From a bacterium (GTDB taxonomy: Bacteria > Bacillota_I > Bacilli_A > RF39 > UBA660), in contig JAHZBE010000003.1 in NCBI GenBank assembly GCA_019423565.1, positions 73,975-137,974 of the forward strand: 64,000 nt of DNA, read 5' to 3'. The translations under genes were made by a program, and so were the position numbers. Positions 7,733-16,947 of the stretch are shown here, piece after piece. Under the pieces are notes generated by a model. The model saw nothing but the letters and a program-made list of their open reading frames with translations, did not search any database and was not told where the DNA came from. Position 1 is the first letter of the stretch. Every line of letters begins with the position of its first letter.

Positions 7733-8632
7733 TTATACTAATGAATATTCTCTTGCTATTATTCTATCATCACTACAATATTCAATTATATAATTATTAT
7801 CTTTTTTACATATTATTATTCCTATTGTACTATCTTGACTTAATTTTTTTAAGTTATTATCTATATAATTCATATAAACCTGTATTTGTCCAACATGCTC
7901 TTTTTTTAGCTCTGTTACTTTTAATTCTATAACTACATAACAATTGTATTCTATATTAAATAATAATAAATCTATATAATTATATCTATCTCCTATTTTT
8001 ATTTTATATTCACTTCCAACAAAATAAAATGAATTACCTAATTCATTCATAAATGATTCAATATTTTCTAGTATCAGTTTTTTAAGTACTTTTTCTGATA
8101 TCTCTTTGTAATTAAAATTATTTTTAATTAATATAGGATTCTTTATAAAATCAGTCACATAATATTTTTCATTATTAATTAATTTACTTTTAGTTTCTTC
8201 ATCTAGTCTTTCATATTCATTTGTTTTTATCTTCTCTCTTAATTGCCTTTTAGAAAGGTTATTTTTTATAGATATATTAATATAATAATTTAGTTTTCTT
8301 TCATCTTTTATAGATAATAACTCCGTATAATGACTCCATGATAATTTGGTCGCCATTGGCGACCATTTCTTATTACAAAACACTCTATAATATTGTCTGA
8401 TTCTTCTTAATGTTCTCTCATTAAATTTTTTACCTACTTCATTAATTAATTTTAAAGAATATTCTTTTATTATATTTTCACCATAATGTTTCCCAGCCTC
8501 ATCAAGTAATTTACCTATTTCGAAGTATGTAATAACTTTATTTCTTTCTTTTAAATAGTCCTTAACTCTATTATATATTTCATTATCAATTAGTTTATTT
8601 TTTATTTCATCATAATAATTTATAAAAATCAC
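7733..8632 (-). CDS. YhcG/DUF1016 family PDDEXK nuclease
   Basis: The 299-residue product has the DUF1016 N-terminal helical domain (about 1-150: YFEIGKLLDEAG, NERTLRRIRQYYRVF, LSWSHYTELLSIKD). A C-terminal PDDEXK nuclease core follows, with D221 in YIDLLLFN and E236-x-K238 in VVIELKV, then QVYMNY. These proteins are frequent in mobile and defence-associated regions and are thought to act on DNA. The start is awkward: the only in-frame candidate, GTG at 8632, lies within the AGAGGTGAT ribosome-binding sequence. A rare start codon a few bases later is possible. Confidence 0.85.
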   Translation of the reverse strand: MIFINYYDEIKNKLIDNEIYNRVKDYLKERNKVITYFEIGKLLDEAGKHYGENIIKEYSLKLINEVGKKFNERTLRRIRQYYRVFCNKKWSPMATKLSWSHYTELLSIKDERKLNYYINISIKNNLSKRQLREKIKTNEYERLDEETKSKLINNEKYYVTDFIKNPILIKNNFNYKEISEKVLKKLILENIESFMNELGNSFYFVGSEYKIKIGDRYNYIDLLLFNIEYNCYVVIELKVTELKKEHVGQIQVYMNYIDNNLKKLSQDSTIGIIICKKDNNYIIEYCSDDRIIAREYSLV

Positions 8633-8681
8633 CTCTACTTCTTATATTCTCTCTTTCTAAAGTGAATTCCCCTAAAATATG

Positions 8682-8711
8682 AAAAAAAGTAATCATTTTT
8701 CTTGATTACTT
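8682..8711 (-). terminator. intrinsic terminator after HD-domain gene
   Basis: The minus strand reads AAGTAATCA, a 7-nt loop, TGATTACTT and a seven-T tract. It follows the stop codon at 8722 and separates this operon from the YhcG gene. Confidence 0.85.
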
Positions 8712-8721
8712 AATATTTTAT

Positions 8722-9747
8722 TTAAAAATTAAAATCTAAATATACATAATTATTCATGTCATACGATAAATTTTTATCTATTTCTTTTTTTGCTTCTTTA
8801 CTTATACTTGATATTCTTCTTTTATTTACAAGTGGATCAATATATCTAATTTTTGCGCCATGATGAACAAAATAAACAGTTTCTGGTTTTTCTTTGCTTA
8901 CTTTTATATTTTTAGCATTTTTCCATATATTAAATATTTCTTTATATTTAGAATTTTCTATTATTTCTATTATTTCTGACTCTTTCTTATTATATAAATC
9001 CTCTTTAGTTATTAATCCATCTTCATTTAATTTCTTTATAATATCCGCAAGTAACTGCATTGAATATCTTGTTCTATCATCTCTATATATAATAGATAAT
9101 TTACTTGTTATTTTAACAAACTCTAAGGCAGTATCTTTTGATTTAAATGATAATTCTAAAGTACCATCTTCATCCTTATCTAAAATAACATCATTATAAA
9201 TTTTCTTTATTTCATCTATATTTAATAATTTATTTGTTAATAATGCATTAGAAAGAGAATATTCAAGTCTATCCGCTGATAATTTTGGAGTATCATTATC
9301 CGCAACTGGATATATATGATAATCATCTACTTCTTCTAATTTTATATTGTCTCTTTTTAATAAATCCATTATTTCTTTTGAACTACTAATAATTTTACTT
9401 GTTAAATCTTCTGTTGATTCTTGAGTCATATAATCACCATTTAAAAAGTCAACACAATGTTTAAATACTGGGGTTGCTATATCATGAAATAAACCTGATA
9501 AAGTTTGTTTTTTATCATGAGTAAAATGCCATACTATTAAAGCAACAGCAACTGAATGATCTAAACTAGAAAAGAAAAAATCAATTTCAAATAAATTAGA
9601 ATATATTCTCCCACATGTTACACTAATATATCTTTGTTTTAATAACTCTTTAGTTTCTATATAATCATTTAGCCATTCTGGAAAATTTGGTTCTAACACA
9701 TTAAAATAATCTAATACTCTTTTATCAACACTATCTATATATTTCAT
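8722..9747 (-). CDS. HD-domain phosphohydrolase
   Basis: The 341-residue product has metal ligands of an HD domain: DHSVAVALIVWHF (H64), LFHDIATPVF (H88-D89) and SADRLEYSL (D159). The sequence after FHDIATP and the DRLEY motif recalls dGTPase-like and nucleotide-hydrolysing HD proteins. Substrate unknown. Its start overlaps the stop of the UDG-like gene (ATGA), so the two are translationally coupled and form an operon with the histidine phosphatase. Confidence 0.75.
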   Translation of the reverse strand: MKYIDSVDKRVLDYFNVLEPNFPEWLNDYIETKELLKQRYISVTCGRIYSNLFEIDFFFSSLDHSVAVALIVWHFTHDKKQTLSGLFHDIATPVFKHCVDFLNGDYMTQESTEDLTSKIISSSKEIMDLLKRDNIKLEEVDDYHIYPVADNDTPKLSADRLEYSLSNALLTNKLLNIDEIKKIYNDVILDKDEDGTLELSFKSKDTALEFVKITSKLSIIYRDDRTRYSMQLLADIIKKLNEDGLITKEDLYNKKESEIIEIIENSKYKEIFNIWKNAKNIKVSKEKPETVYFVHHGAKIRYIDPLVNKRRISSISKEAKKEIDKNLSYDMNNYVYLDFNF

Positions 9748-10403
9748 AATTTTACCTCCATATTACTTATTATCCATTTTATATCCTCGATAGATTTATC
9801 TACATTAAATGATCCATTACCAATAGGATAAAATACTGAATAAAAATTAAAATCTTTATTGTTTATTTTCTTCACAAATAACTTTTTTCTAACATTTGAA
9901 ACAGATATTTTTTCATCAAGCACAATAGAACTTACCTGATTACCAAAAAGTATTATTACTTTTGGATTTACAATTTCCATCTCCTTTTTAAATAAATTTA
10001 AGTACTCCTTATATACTTTATCAGGAAGAGGTCTTGCATCTATTTGTGTACATTTGCCCAAATTAGTTATAAAAACTTTATGTTTTTTTACATTTTCATA
10101 TACTTTGTTTGCAAAATCTATAGTCCATTCTTTTCCTTTAATACTTCTAATTTTTTCATATACATCATCATCTAATAATCCAACATTATAAAATAATGTC
10201 CATATATTTTTTGTTCCTATCCAAGGCGATTTTAATCCTTTCCAATTTTTACTTGATGCAATATTTCTTCCCGTTGGATTCATAAATACAAATGCAATAT
10301 CAGGGTTTATACACTCTCCACCATTATATATAGAATCAAGTTCTTTAGCACCATATTTTAATTGCAGCCTATCATAATCTTTCTTTAAATCTTCTAACTT
10401 CAT
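9744..10403 (-). CDS. uracil-DNA glycosylase superfamily protein
   Basis: The 219-residue product has the UDG-fold landmarks: FVFMNPTGRNI (38-48) in the place of the GxxPG water-activating loop, NLGKCTQIDARPLP, PKVIILFGNQ (147-156) and FYPIGNGSFN (191-200) in the place of the HPSxxN leucine-loop motif. It resembles the divergent UDG-like family of Firmicutes rather than classical Ung. Activity on uracil is not proven. GAGGT precedes the ATG, and the gene overlaps the next HD gene by 4 nt. Confidence 0.7.
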   Translation of the reverse strand: MKLEDLKKDYDRLQLKYGAKELDSIYNGGECINPDIAFVFMNPTGRNIASSKNWKGLKSPWIGTKNIWTLFYNVGLLDDDVYEKIRSIKGKEWTIDFANKVYENVKKHKVFITNLGKCTQIDARPLPDKVYKEYLNLFKKEMEIVNPKVIILFGNQVSSIVLDEKISVSNVRKKLFVKKINNKDFNFYSVFYPIGNGSFNVDKSIEDIKWIISNMEVKL

Positions 10404-10413
10404 TTCTAACCTC

Positions 10414-11070
10414 TTACTTCAAATCATCAAATTCTAAATTTTCAATACTTATAACTTTATCATTACTATCAAACACTAGTTTAAATACTTCTGGAGCAGA
10501 TATTTTTTTATCAAATACAACTTTATCATTAAATGAAAAAGTAATATTTCTATCAGCATTAACACTAATTAATTTACAGTATTTAAGTAAGTAATATATT
10601 ATTGCATATCCATGAGAAAATATAGCAATTCTTTTACCTTTATTATTTTTTATAATTTCACTTATTACTTCATCCATTCTTTTTCTTACATCTTTTTGAC
10701 TTTCTCCACCTACTGTTTTAAAATTTTCATCTAAAAATTGTTTAGTAAACCAATCAGGATAAATATCATCATTAGGTCTACCTCTTCTTCTTTCATCTAG
10801 TCTATTATCCAAATTTATTTTTAAATTTTGTTTTTCAAGTAAGTATTTAGCAGTTTCTAGAGTTCTAACTAATACACTTGCATATACTATATCAATATTT
10901 TGAAGTTCTTTTTCATTAGATAAAATCTCTGCTCTTCTCTCACCTTCAATAGATAAAATGAGTTTTTCATTTTTAATTTGTTCACTATCACTTGTATTAT
11001 AATTTTCTACAATATCTTTTATATCATATTTTATAGAATGTCTTATTAAGTATAATGTTGTATTTTGCAT
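10414..11070 (-). CDS. histidine phosphatase family protein
   Basis: The 218-residue product carries the phosphoglycerate mutase-like RHG motif in the variant form R10-H11-S12 near the N-terminus. V(L)VRTLETA (R69) and FSHGYA (H153) complete the catalytic set. Such enzymes dephosphorylate small metabolites or proteins through a phospho-histidine. I start it at the ATG at 11070, because the GTG at 11079 is part of the AGGTGAG ribosome binding site. First gene of the operon with the UDG-like and HD proteins. Confidence 0.8.
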   Translation of the reverse strand: MQNTTLYLIRHSIKYDIKDIVENYNTSDSEQIKNEKLILSIEGERRAEILSNEKELQNIDIVYASVLVRTLETAKYLLEKQNLKINLDNRLDERRRGRPNDDIYPDWFTKQFLDENFKTVGGESQKDVRKRMDEVISEIIKNNKGKRIAIFSHGYAIIYYLLKYCKLISVNADRNITFSFNDKVVFDKKISAPEVFKLVFDSNDKVISIENLEFDDLK

Positions 11071-11088
11071 ATTTCTCACCTACTATAA

Positions 11089-11097
11089 ATTATATCA
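11089..11097 (-). promoter_or_regulatory. extended -10 promoter
   Basis: The minus strand reads TGATATAAT, a perfect -10 with TGn extension. It immediately follows the T-tract of the preceding terminator and lies about 20 nt before the histidine phosphatase start. Confidence 0.55.
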
Positions 11098-11127
11098 AAA
11101 AAAAGATAATACTAAAATAGTATTATT
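11097..11127 (-). terminator. intrinsic terminator after HD gene
   Basis: A 10-bp stem (AATAATACTA/TAGTATTATC on the minus strand) with a short loop is followed by eight T. Confidence 0.85.
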
Positions 11128-11130
11128 CAT

Positions 11131-11790
11131 TTATATTTTCCATTTCTTGTTATCCATTAATAAAATATATTTTAAATCTAGCTTATTTGAAAACGATTCT
11201 ACTCCTTTAAATATTTTTTTAGTGAAATAATATTCATTTATTTCTTTTAAATTAACTTCACCATCAGTAATAAAATTTATTTTAAGATTGTTATTTTCTA
11301 TAGTTATATCAATATCATTTACATGACTATATTCTTTATTACCTTTAACCTTTTTTCCATAATATGAAAGTCTTTCTTTTGTCATATCAAGTTTATCTGC
11401 AAATATCAATATTATTCCATATAAATTATCTGTTTCAAAGCCATCACTATGATTCTTAATTGCATCCAGTATTAAATTAATATCATCAAATTTTATATTA
11501 TTATTAATAAAGTAATCTTTTGCAAATAAATAACTTCTGTATGCATGATTTTCTTTTCCCAAAATAGCACCTGTATCATGAAGTATACATGCTATCTTTT
11601 CTTTATAAATAAATTCTTCATCAAATTCTAATTTATTTAGTACATTATCTATTATTTTTTCTACTCTTTTTATATGATTTAAATCATGATATGCCCATCC
11701 ACCAGTTTTATCTTCAAACTTTCTTATATTTTCATACCTATCTATTATTTTTTTATCATTAATTATTTTTTCATATATTTCTTTAAACAT
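11131..11790 (-). CDS. HD-domain protein
   Basis: The 219-residue product is a compact HD domain: WAYHDLNHIKRV (H35, H39), CILHDTGAI (H71-D72), a histidine in KNHSDG and a later ADKLDM aspartate. It resembles small HD phosphohydrolases of unknown substrate. The ATG at 11790 has AAGGTGAT 5-6 nt upstream; the earlier ATG at 11820 has none. It is the third HD protein within 7 kb. Confidence 0.75.
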   Translation of the reverse strand: MFKEIYEKIINDKKIIDRYENIRKFEDKTGGWAYHDLNHIKRVEKIIDNVLNKLEFDEEFIYKEKIACILHDTGAILGKENHAYRSYLFAKDYFINNNIKFDDINLILDAIKNHSDGFETDNLYGIILIFADKLDMTKERLSYYGKKVKGNKEYSHVNDIDITIENNNLKINFITDGEVNLKEINEYYFTKKIFKGVESFSNKLDLKYILLMDNKKWKI

Positions 11791-11846
11791 TATTATCACC
11801 TTGTAATTAATAATATTCATTCATATTATAATAATTACTTTAGATT

Positions 11847-11873
11847 AAAAAAAAGCAAACATAATCGTTTACT
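11847..11873 (-). terminator. intrinsic terminator of the BceAB-lipoprotein operon
   Basis: The minus strand reads AGTAAAC, a short loop, GTTTGCT and eight T, right at the stop of the lipoprotein gene. Confidence 0.75.
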
Positions 11874-12326
11874 TTAATTAATTAAAATATCAATATTTCC
11901 AGTAAAATCATTTGTATCAATAACAAAATAATTACTACCACTTTTTACATTAAAATCAAATTCATATAAACCACTATCTTTAGTCAATACTTTTTCTTCT
12001 TCCTTTAAATTCATTTTTATAGTTATTTCACCTGATACTTTTTCAAGATATATTTTTATATGAATATTATCTTCATCTCTATTTAAAGTAGTACCACCAA
12101 AAATAGTTTCTTTTTTACTAGAGTTTTCGTAATTTGATACATAAGTTCCAGTATAATGATCTATGCCAAAATTTCTTTTACCTATTAAATTATTATCCTT
12201 AGTAAGAATTTCATCACCAAACTTTTTACTTGCATCATCAAAAGTTTTTATTACTTTATCTTTTGAACAACCAGTTAAAAATATAGTGCAAATTATAATA
12301 AATATAACTATTATAAACTTTTTCAT
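11874..12326 (-). CDS. small lipoprotein in the BceAB operon
   Basis: The 150-residue product has a lysine start, a hydrophobic stretch and the lipobox LTGC with the lipidated Cys at residue 20. The remaining part is hydrophilic, with a beta-rich C-terminus. It is expected on the outer face of the membrane. The gene starts 1 nt after the permease stop, so it belongs to the BceAB transcript. It may assist peptide sensing or capture, which is inference from position. No known family recognised. Confidence 0.7.
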   Translation of the reverse strand: MKKFIIVIFIIICTIFLTGCSKDKVIKTFDDASKKFGDEILTKDNNLIGKRNFGIDHYTGTYVSNYENSSKKETIFGGTTLNRDEDNIHIKIYLEKVSGEITIKMNLKEEEKVLTKDSGLYEFDFNVKSGSNYFVIDTNDFTGNIDILIN

Positions 12327-12327
12327 A

Positions 12328-14379
12328 TTATCTTTCTCTTATAATATTCTTACTAGCAAAATATGTTAATAAGAAATATCCACCATATATTAAAACTAAA
12401 AATATAAATGTCATGGTAATTGATGAAGTAAGACCACTAATACCCATAGTTCCAAGTATTTTTTTTGCAAATTTTATACCAAATATTGAATGAACTATAG
12501 CAAGTGATAAAGGAATCATAAAGAATATAAATATTTGATTAAATAATGCTTTATTGATCATTTTTTCATCTGCGCCTAATTTTCTAATCATTTTATATCT
12601 CTCTTTATTATCCGTTGATTCAGATAATTCTTTTAAAGCGAGTATTGCAGCACTTGATATTAAGAATATTATTCCTAAATATAAACCAATAAATGTAACA
12701 AGGGCTCCAAGTCCTATTGATGATTCTAACATATCAAGTTTTGTATTATAAGATAGCACATGTGTTTTATAATGTGTTTCTTCTAAATTAGCAAGTTCAT
12801 TGTTAATCTTAATTTTTTCATTTTTATTTTTACTATTAAAATTAGCAAGTAAAATTTCATTTGATATAGTATTTTCTTTTAATACATTATCTGGTACAAC
12901 TATAATTCCTATATTTAAATGTTGCGCACCAATATCAACAAATCCATATTTACATTCTGTATACTTTGGTACTAAATTAATACCATTTATATTAATACTT
13001 TCTTTATCTTTTAATGCAACATTTCTAATATTAATCATTGAATTATAATCTGCAATAACAATATATTCATTTTCTTTTAGAGTATATGTTTTATTACCAT
13101 ATAATTTTGCAACCTTATTATAATCACTTATGCTCATTACTTGTTCTTGTTCATCAAAATTTATAAAAGGAAACGTTTTTTCTGTTGTACTTGCACTTTT
13201 ACCTAAAGCGTCTCTTAAAGTTAAGTTTGTATTATAGTAATATACAGTTAAATTATCTTTAAAATTATTTATATCTATATTATTGTTTTTTAATGTTTCT
13301 TTTATAGAAACTTTTGTATCTAATAATGCTTTATCTTCCAAATTATAATCTTTAAGATTTTCATCTTTTATATTTCTTAATTTAGTAAATTCAACTTCAA
13401 CAGGAGATAACTTATCAATATTTCCAGTAAGCGAATTTTTAAGTGATAGACAACTTGATAAAAAACATATTGTTATAAAAAGCATTAAACATATTATTGT
13501 ACTTGAAAATACAGTTGTATTAATCTTACTACTAACTTGTCTTAATGTAAAACTATTTAATCCTTTATAATATAAACCTTTCATATTCATTACTATTTTT
13601 AATATAAGACCTGATAATGACCAAAATATTAAAAATGTGGATAATGCACCTAATATAATAGGAACATATATTTTATTGCGGTCTCCTATACTATTAAAAT
13701 TATGTGTTACGGAATAATATGAATAAATAAGCATAACACATGCGATTATAAATATAATCACACAAAGAATAGGATTCTTTAATTTTATTTTTTCAGTCTT
13801 TTTACTTGAATTAATTAAATCAATAAGTTTACATTTACTAACACTTATAGTATTAAATATCATAACAATTAAATACATAATTCCAAAATATATTAAACAT
13901 TTAAGTGCAGCACTTGATGAAAATATAAATCTAAAATTAGTCATATCTGCTTCAAATAAATTTGCGACTAATAAACTCATTAATTCTGATAAGAAAAATC
14001 CAATTAAAAGTCCAACACCTAAAGATAAAATACCTATTATAAGTGTTTCAAAAAATAGTATTAAAGATATTTTTCTTTTACTCATTCCAAGTGTTAAATA
14101 TATACCAAATTCTTTATTTCTTCTTTTTATTAAAAATCTAGATGCATAAATAATTAAAAAGCCTAATATAAAGGATATAAATACACTAACTGATGAAAGT
14201 AATTGATTCATAATATTTATTATTTCTAAAGTATTACTAGATACTTTCATCATTACTGTTTGGCTTTCTATTGAATTAAATACATAAAATATAGCAATAC
14301 CTAAAACTAAAGTTAGAAAATAGATGGCATAGTCTTTAATACTTTTTTGTATATTTTTTATTGAAAGTTTAAAGAGCAT
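12328..14379 (-). CDS. BceB-type ABC transporter permease
   Basis: The 683-residue protein has the topology of BceB/VraE-like FtsX permeases. There is one N-terminal transmembrane helix, then a cluster of helices with the RRNKEFGIYLTLGMSKR motif, a long extracellular domain at about 310-560, and final helices with MIRKLGADEKMINKAL. This class removes cell-wall-active peptide antibiotics from lipid II-cycle targets and signals to its partner kinase. It overlaps the ATPase gene by 11 nt. The resistance substrate cannot be predicted. Confidence 0.85.
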   Translation of the reverse strand: MLFKLSIKNIQKSIKDYAIYFLTLVLGIAIFYVFNSIESQTVMMKVSSNTLEIINIMNQLLSSVSVFISFILGFLIIYASRFLIKRRNKEFGIYLTLGMSKRKISLILFFETLIIGILSLGVGLLIGFFLSELMSLLVANLFEADMTNFRFIFSSSAALKCLIYFGIMYLIVMIFNTISVSKCKLIDLINSSKKTEKIKLKNPILCVIIFIIACVMLIYSYYSVTHNFNSIGDRNKIYVPIILGALSTFLIFWSLSGLILKIVMNMKGLYYKGLNSFTLRQVSSKINTTVFSSTIICLMLFITICFLSSCLSLKNSLTGNIDKLSPVEVEFTKLRNIKDENLKDYNLEDKALLDTKVSIKETLKNNNIDINNFKDNLTVYYYNTNLTLRDALGKSASTTEKTFPFINFDEQEQVMSISDYNKVAKLYGNKTYTLKENEYIVIADYNSMINIRNVALKDKESININGINLVPKYTECKYGFVDIGAQHLNIGIIVVPDNVLKENTISNEILLANFNSKNKNEKIKINNELANLEETHYKTHVLSYNTKLDMLESSIGLGALVTFIGLYLGIIFLISSAAILALKELSESTDNKERYKMIRKLGADEKMINKALFNQIFIFFMIPLSLAIVHSIFGIKFAKKILGTMGISGLTSSITMTFIFLVLIYGGYFLLTYFASKNIIRER

Positions 14380-15136
14380 CGTTTAAGTCACCACCTAAAA
14401 GAGTTACTACATCAATTATTTCATCAAAGAATTCTTTTCTTGTTTCATCACCCTTATTAATTTCATTAAATATTTTGCCATCCTTTATAAATATTACTCT
14501 ATCTGCATAACTTGCGGTAAATGCATCATGCGTAACCATTAATATAGTTGCAGAAAGTTCTTTATTTAAAAATTTAAATTTTTCAAGTAACATTTTTGAT
14601 GATTTAGAATCAAGTGCACCTGTTGGTTCATCTGCCAAAATTAATTTTGGATTTGTCACTATTGCTCTTGCACTCGCTACCCTTTGTTTTTGTCCACCAC
14701 TTAACTCATATGGATATTTATTTAATATTTTCTCTATATCAAGTTCTCTTGCTACTTTTTTAACTCTATCATCTATTTCGTTAGAATTAACATTTTGAAT
14801 AGATAAAGAAAGTGCTATATTCTCATATGATGTTAATGTATCTAATAAATTAAAATCCTGAAATATGAAACCAAGTTTCTCCCTTCTAAATTTATTTAAA
14901 TTATTTCCTTTTAATTTAGTAATATCAGTGTTACCTACAAATATATGACCTGATGATACTTTATCAATTGTAGATATACAATTTAAGAGTGTTGTTTTTC
15001 CTGAGCCAGATGCTCCCATTATTGCAATAAATTCACCCTTATCTACAGAAAATGAAATGTTATCAATTGCCTTTGTAAGACTTAATTTATTACCATAATA
15101 CTTTTCAATTTTTTCGATTTTTAAAATATTTTCCAT
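14369..15136 (-). CDS. BceA-type ABC transporter ATPase
   Basis: The 255-residue product has Walker A GASGSGKTT, the LSGGQKQR signature, Walker B ILADEPTG, a D-loop ALDSK and the H-loop MVTHD. These are typical of MacB/BceA-type subunits. It energises the adjacent permease. GAAGGGA precedes the ATG. The upstream region holds a palindromic operator at 15209-15222 and a promoter at 15181-15209. Confidence 0.9.
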   Translation of the reverse strand: MENILKIEKIEKYYGNKLSLTKAIDNISFSVDKGEFIAIMGASGSGKTTLLNCISTIDKVSSGHIFVGNTDITKLKGNNLNKFRREKLGFIFQDFNLLDTLTSYENIALSLSIQNVNSNEIDDRVKKVARELDIEKILNKYPYELSGGQKQRVASARAIVTNPKLILADEPTGALDSKSSKMLLEKFKFLNKELSATILMVTHDAFTASYADRVIFIKDGKIFNEINKGDETRKEFFDEIIDVVTLLGGDLNDAL

Positions 15137-15180
15137 AAAATCATTCCCTTCTAAATCTCATTTTAGTAGATAAATAAATT

Positions 15181-15209
15181 ATTGTCGTTTGTTTTGTATT
15201 ACCTAATAT
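15181..15209 (-). promoter_or_regulatory. promoter of the BceAB operon
   Basis: A poor -10 (GACAAT, 15181-15186) lies 17 nt from a non-consensus -35 (15204-15209) on the minus strand. A weak core promoter with an adjoining palindrome is expected for an activator-dependent promoter. The spacing is the same as at the bceR promoter. Confidence 0.45.
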
Positions 15210-15222
15210 TACAATTTTGTAA
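15209..15222 (-). promoter_or_regulatory. candidate BceR-type operator upstream of the ABC genes
   Basis: TTACA-N4-TGTAA is a perfect inverted repeat abutting the -35 region. A matching palindrome lies at 16947-16962 upstream of the response regulator. The two sites share sequence and position, as expected for binding by the OmpR-type regulator encoded here. Confidence 0.65.
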
Positions 15223-15223
15223 G

Positions 15224-16237
15224 TTAGTTATCTATTTTGTAATAATCATTATTCCCAAATATAATTTTAACTATAGTGTATTCATTTTTTTCTGATTCAA
15301 TTAATATTTTGTGACCTAATTTATCACATAATCTTTTTGCTATATAAAGTCCCATTCCAGTTGATTTTGATAAATTTCTACCATTTTCTCCTGTAAATGA
15401 TTTTTTAAATACATTCTTTATATCTTTTTTATTTATTCCTATTCCATTATCATAAATACTCAAAATTGTTTTATCATTTTCTTTAAATGATTCTATTTTT
15501 ATAATTGAGTCATTATCTTTTTTATATTTTATACTATTGTTTATAATTTGATTTAATATAAACTCAAGCCATTTTGAATCTGTTAAGACCTTATTTTCTT
15601 TTATATTTGTTTCTATATTTATATTGTTTAAAAGTAATTCATCCTTATTTTTCAAAATAACATCTTTTATAATTTTGTCTAAATTATTTTCTTTTATAAT
15701 ATAATCATTTTCTGCATAATTACTTCTAACGTAATATAAAACTTGATCCACATAATCATTTAATTTTTTTACTTCATTAATATAAGTGTTATTTAATTCT
15801 TTATGATTGTGACTCATTAATACTAAACTTGATATTGGTATTTTTACTTCATGAATCCACATTTCAATATAATCTTTAAAGTCTTCTATGTTTGATAAAT
15901 ATTCATTAACATTTTCTATCATTGATTTATCAGTCTCATAAATAGTGTCATACAATATTTTTCCCTCATAAAATGATGGTCTACTCATCATTTCTAATAT
16001 TAAATATTTTTTATCTAATTCTTCTAGTTTTTGAATTAAAGAAGTATAAAAATTTTTCTTTCTAAAATAATCTATCATTAATAATAAAATGTTTTCAGTT
16101 ATCAATAAAAATGTAACTACCATAATTAAACTAAAGCGCACTTTAAACGCAAGTAATAATAAAATTATTATAGATATACATATTAGATTTACGATTATAA
16201 AATATACTTTGTCTTTTAAATATTCACTTAATTTCAT
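15224..16237 (-). CDS. BceS-type intramembrane-sensing histidine kinase
   Basis: The 337-residue kinase has two N-terminal transmembrane helices (about 13-31 and 37-55) with almost no loop between them, the hallmark of intramembrane-sensing kinases that take their signal from a BceAB transporter. MWIHEVKIP contains the phospho-accepting H129. NNSIKY, DNGIGIN and GMGLYIAKRL form the ATP-binding domain. The start overlaps the regulator stop (ATGA). Confidence 0.9.
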   Translation of the reverse strand: MKLSEYLKDKVYFIIVNLICISIIILLLLAFKVRFSLIMVVTFLLITENILLLMIDYFRKKNFYTSLIQKLEELDKKYLILEMMSRPSFYEGKILYDTIYETDKSMIENVNEYLSNIEDFKDYIEMWIHEVKIPISSLVLMSHNHKELNNTYINEVKKLNDYVDQVLYYVRSNYAENDYIIKENNLDKIIKDVILKNKDELLLNNINIETNIKENKVLTDSKWLEFILNQIINNSIKYKKDNDSIIKIESFKENDKTILSIYDNGIGINKKDIKNVFKKSFTGENGRNLSKSTGMGLYIAKRLCDKLGHKILIESEKNEYTIVKIIFGNNDYYKIDN

Positions 16238-16896
16238 AGCAATATATACCCTTGTCCTTTTCTTGTTTCTATTATATTTTCATAACCAAAATTTGATAAT
16301 TTACTTCTAAGTCTACTTATATTAACTGTTAATGCATTGTCATTTATATATTCTTCATTATTCCATAAATATGTCATAAGTTCATCACGAGATACTATTT
16401 TTTCTTTATTGTTTAATAAATATGAAAATATTATCATTTCATTTTTAGTAAGAACTAATACTTTATCATCTTTTTTTAATTCTGATTTATTTAAATCAAC
16501 TATTATATCTTTATATTTTAATGCATTATTATTTTGATTAATTCTTTTAAATATATTTTGTATTCTTAAAAGTAATATAGTTGGATTGTATGGTTTTGTT
16601 ATATAATCATCTGCGCCATATGTTATTGATAATGCTTCATCTATTTCTCCTGATTTACTTGTAACCATAATTACAGGTACACTACTTTCTTTTCTTATTT
16701 CTTTTAATAAAAGTTCTCCATTAAGATATGGAATATTTATATCTAAAAGTATTAAATCAGGATTGTATTTAAATATTTCTTCTTTTGCTTTTTCAAAATT
16801 TTTAACACTTTCTACTAAATATGATGAATTTTTAAGTAATTCACTAAGTTCATCCTTAATTACTTCATCATCTTCTACGATCATGATTTTTTTCAT
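16234..16896 (-). CDS. BceR-type OmpR-family response regulator
   Basis: The 220-residue product has a receiver domain with acidic pair E8-D9-D10, phospho-acceptor D52 and a lysine in YITKPY. A winged-helix DNA-binding domain follows, ending VSRLRSKL..IETRKGQGYIL. It should activate the ABC operon on antimicrobial peptide stress. The AAGGAG site and promoter with operator at 16947-16962 suggest autoregulation. Confidence 0.9.
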   Translation of the reverse strand: MKKIMIVEDDEVIKDELSELLKNSSYLVESVKNFEKAKEEIFKYNPDLILLDINIPYLNGELLLKEIRKESSVPVIMVTSKSGEIDEALSITYGADDYITKPYNPTILLLRIQNIFKRINQNNNALKYKDIIVDLNKSELKKDDKVLVLTKNEMIIFSYLLNNKEKIVSRDELMTYLWNNEEYINDNALTVNISRLRSKLSNFGYENIIETRKGQGYILL

Positions 16897-16918
16897 TTTT
16901 TTATCTCCTTTGAATATT

Positions 16919-16947
16919 ATTATACTATATTTTTATATAATTAAATC
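16919..16947 (-). promoter_or_regulatory. promoter of the response regulator-kinase operon
   Basis: TATAAT (16919-16924, minus strand) stands 17 nt from a weak -35 at 16942-16947 that adjoins the palindrome. The geometry is identical to that at the ABC operon. Confidence 0.5.
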
